A stretch of DNA of 7,384 bases from contig DBVS01000018.1 in the NCBI GenBank assembly GCA_002308235.1, forward strand, positions 27,450-34,833, read 5' to 3'. This document shows, in pieces, positions 6,565 to 7,384 of the stretch. Each line of letters opens with the position of its first letter. The first letter of the stretch is position 1. The notes under the pieces were generated by a model, which made no database searches, was not told the DNA's origin, and was given only the letters and a program-made list of their open reading frames with translations. Made by a program: the position numbers and the translations under genes. The DNA is from Lachnospiraceae bacterium UBA1258. Lineage in GTDB: Bacteria > Bacillota > Clostridia > Lachnospirales > Lachnospiraceae.

Positions 6565-7001
6565 TATTTTTCAACTTTTAAAGTATAAGTAGCATCCGCC
6601 TCTATGGTTGTGGAATCAACACCGGTCATGGCATATTCGCCGTTGATGTAAAATGCCCAGTAGGACTGATCCTTGTCGTAATCGGCAACATCACCGTTTA
6701 CGCATTTAACGTACAAGCCGTATTCGGAATCATCACCTGCGATCACTTCAAGTTTGAGAAGTGCGGCGCCTACGGTTGTTTCATCGGTCTTTACCTTAAG
6801 ATTAACGGTTTTGCCTTCTGCGTTTACGACATCAAGGTTAAATGATGTAGCACCTTTTCCAATCGTTCCGCTCTTGTAAATTTTGGTGGAGTAAGGTCCT
6901 TCGGACTTTTTAACTCCGCATCCCGTAGCTAAGATTGTCATGGCCGCACATAACACTAAGCAAAGGATAAGAGGAAGTGTCTTCTTAAAAAAATTCTTCA
7001 T
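6564..7001 (-). CDS. Secreted lipoprotein with DUF4430 (transcobalamin-like C-terminal) domain
   Basis: A 145-residue exported lipoprotein. MKNFFKK is followed by a hydrophobic stretch (about 8-26) and a lipobox-like LATGC with the lipidated Cys28, so the mature protein would be anchored to the outer face of the membrane. Residues ~52-145 resemble DUF4430, a domain related to the C-terminal part of transcobalamin/intrinsic factor: a beta start (FNLDVV), VGAALLKL at 77-84, then the hallmark YWAFYINGEYAMTGVDSTTI at 114-133 and a closing YTLKVEK strand. Together with the B12 riboswitch and the overlapping ECF S-component, it probably captures cobalamin at the surface. The start is ATG 7001 because AAAGGAG (7011-7017) lies 9 bases before it and the signal peptide begins there. 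A longer frame from TTG 7046 would add 15 residues ahead of the signal peptide and run through the Shine-Dalgarno. Confidence 0.87.
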   Translation of the reverse strand: MKNFFKKTLPLILCLVLCAAMTILATGCGVKKSEGPYSTKIYKSGTIGKGATSFNLDVVNAEGKTVNLKVKTDETTVGAALLKLEVIAGDDSEYGLYVKCVNGDVADYDKDQSYWAFYINGEYAMTGVDSTTIEADATYTLKVEK

Positions 7002-7010
7002 CCTGTTATT

Positions 7011-7017
7011 CTCCTTT
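7011..7017 (-). promoter_or_regulatory. Ribosome binding site that fixes the lipoprotein start
   Basis: AAAGGAG on the minus strand, 9 bases before ATG 7001. The GGAGA part (7014-7010) could pair with UUUCC (7071-7067) just after the riboswitch aptamer, one U-G pair included. This offers a possible way for the riboswitch to control translation. That pairing is short and speculative. Confidence 0.7.
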
Positions 7018-7061
7018 AATAAAATATAATTATAATATCTCTCCAAGCGGTGCTCGCACTT

Positions 7062-7239
7062 TTAACGGAAAGCAGACAAGACGCCGAGTATTTCGACTCT
7101 ATGCATCAAAGCCGTCTTCTCGGGAAAACCCAATGACATATCCCCGCTGCGGCGCGGTTAAGACTTTGACATTACGCATATCACGGCTGCGGGCCAGTTC
7201 CGGAGTCACACCGGATTCCTACGAACGTCCGAATGTTAA
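7062..7239 (-). promoter_or_regulatory. Cobalamin (B12) riboswitch
   Basis: Read on the minus strand, the segment upstream of the lipoprotein gene holds the cobalamin-aptamer landmarks in order. From 7220 to 7181 come AGGAATCCGGTG, then GACTCCGGAACTGG, then CCCGCAGCCGTGA, the conserved receptor core. CCGC/GCGG forms a stem near 7158-7145. CATTGGGTTTTCCCGAGAAG (7135 to 7116) forms the GGG/CCC hairpin followed by a GAAG element, and GATG follows near 7106. A B12-box-like AGTCGAAATACTCGGC lies at 7098-7083. Closing pairs are GACG (7229-7226) with CGTC (7083-7080), and possibly TTAAC (7239-7235) with GTTAA (7066-7062). Ligand binding should lower expression of the downstream operon. No U-tract terminator follows the aptamer, so translational control is more likely. 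The exact ligand class (adenosyl- or other cobalamin) is not decided. Confidence 0.88.
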
Positions 7240-7267
7240 GATAACAGTTTTTATCGGAAAAAGCAAG

Positions 7268-7294
7268 ATTATCGCTTTTTATTTGATTTGCAAA
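7268..7294 (-). promoter_or_regulatory. Weak candidate promoter for the B12 operon
   Basis: On the minus strand, GATAAT (7273-7268, 5 of 6 to the -10 consensus) lies 15 bases after TTTGCA (7294-7289, 4 of 6 to the -35 consensus). This would start the transcript about 20 bases before the riboswitch. The spacer is short and the region is AT-rich, so chance matches are easy. Confidence 0.35.
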
Positions 7295-7316
7295 AAATGA
7301 GTAAAAGTAATAATAT
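7288..7316 (+). promoter_or_regulatory. Candidate promoter for the divergent zinc-ribbon gene
   Basis: TTGCAA at 7288-7293 and TAATAT at 7311-7316 are separated by exactly 17 bases, with the same -10 hexamer and spacing as the serC promoter. The gene start is 48 bases further on. The -35 overlaps the candidate -35 of the minus-strand operon at the palindrome TTTGCAAA (7287-7294). Confidence 0.45.
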
Positions 7317-7363
7317 ATCAAAAGAGTTTTTTCATTATTTATTGAAGAAAGGAATACGATCTT

Positions 7364-7384
7364 ATGTTTTGTGAAAAATGTGGG
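7364..7384 (+). CDS. Start of a probable zinc-ribbon protein (partial)
   Basis: ATG at 7364 opens a frame that runs to the window edge with seven codons: M-F-C-E-K-C-G. A CxxC knuckle directly after the start is the usual opening of small zinc-ribbon proteins in Clostridia, often followed by membrane or other domains, so the function cannot be stated. An AAAGGA at 7348-7353 lies 10 bases upstream and a plausible promoter precedes that. Only 21 bases are visible. Confidence 0.6.

Noticed and set aside
7025..7034. TATAATTATA palindrome before the lipoprotein gene as a promoter or operator
   Set aside because: It lies between the riboswitch and the gene, has no matching -35, and such AT palindromes are common by chance.
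7002..7046. Upstream TTG start for the lipoprotein, adding 15 residues
   Set aside because: It would put a polar tail before the signal peptide and would translate through a strong Shine-Dalgarno that is ideally spaced from ATG 7001.
7258..7280. AAAAAGC / GCTTTTT inverted repeat as a terminator
   Set aside because: The stem has only two G-C pairs and a nine-base loop, and it lies upstream of the riboswitch where no gene ends. It overlaps a possible -10 instead.
1..7384. CRISPR arrays, tRNA or rRNA genes, insertion sequences, phage or attachment sites
   Set aside because: No repeat-spacer pattern, tRNA-like fold, transposase-like protein or terminal inverted repeats were seen on either strand; the window looks like ordinary chromosomal core plus a transport operon.

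Overview
This window looks like chromosomal DNA from a low-to-moderate GC Clostridia member, most likely Lachnospiraceae. The clues are strong AGGAGG/AAAGGAG ribosome binding sites, the clostridial forms of SerC and SerA (a short ~390-residue SerA with one ACT domain), a YkuD L,D-transpeptidase with an N-terminal membrane anchor, and a group II ECF vitamin transporter S-component. The family assignment is inferred from protein style, not from any search.

Layout. (a) 1-3327, plus strand: the 3' end of ilvD, then ilvB, then an L,D-transpeptidase gene, tightly packed. The ilvB/transpeptidase junction is a one-base TAATG stop/start overlap. IlvD and IlvB are enzymes of valine/leucine/isoleucine synthesis; the transpeptidase is an unrelated cell-wall enzyme. 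No ilvN lies beside ilvB. (b) 3328-3410: a sigma-A-type promoter whose -35/-10 spacer contains a perfect 12-bp palindrome. (c) 3411-5674, plus strand: serC-serA, again with a TAATG overlap, encoding the first two steps of serine synthesis from 3-phosphoglycerate (SerA oxidises, SerC transaminates). (d) 5702-5734: a hairpin terminator between convergent operons, with A- and T-runs that suit both directions. (e) 7001-5741, minus strand: a small secreted lipoprotein with a DUF4430 (transcobalamin-like) domain, an ECF transporter S-component overlapping it by TAATG, and a 93-residue soluble protein of unknown function. (f) About 7240-7060, minus strand: a cobalamin (B12) riboswitch heading that operon. 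(g) 7364-7384, plus strand: the first seven codons of a divergent gene that begins like a zinc-ribbon protein.

The most interesting part is the minus-strand operon. The riboswitch predicts regulation by B12. The lipoprotein has a domain related to the C-terminal part of animal B12 carriers, and the membrane protein is the substrate-binding subunit of an ECF importer. Together they read as a candidate surface-capture-plus-import system for cobalamin or a related corrinoid, with a third small protein of unknown role. The energising EcfA/EcfA'/EcfT module is not in the window, as expected for group II ECF transporters, which share it.
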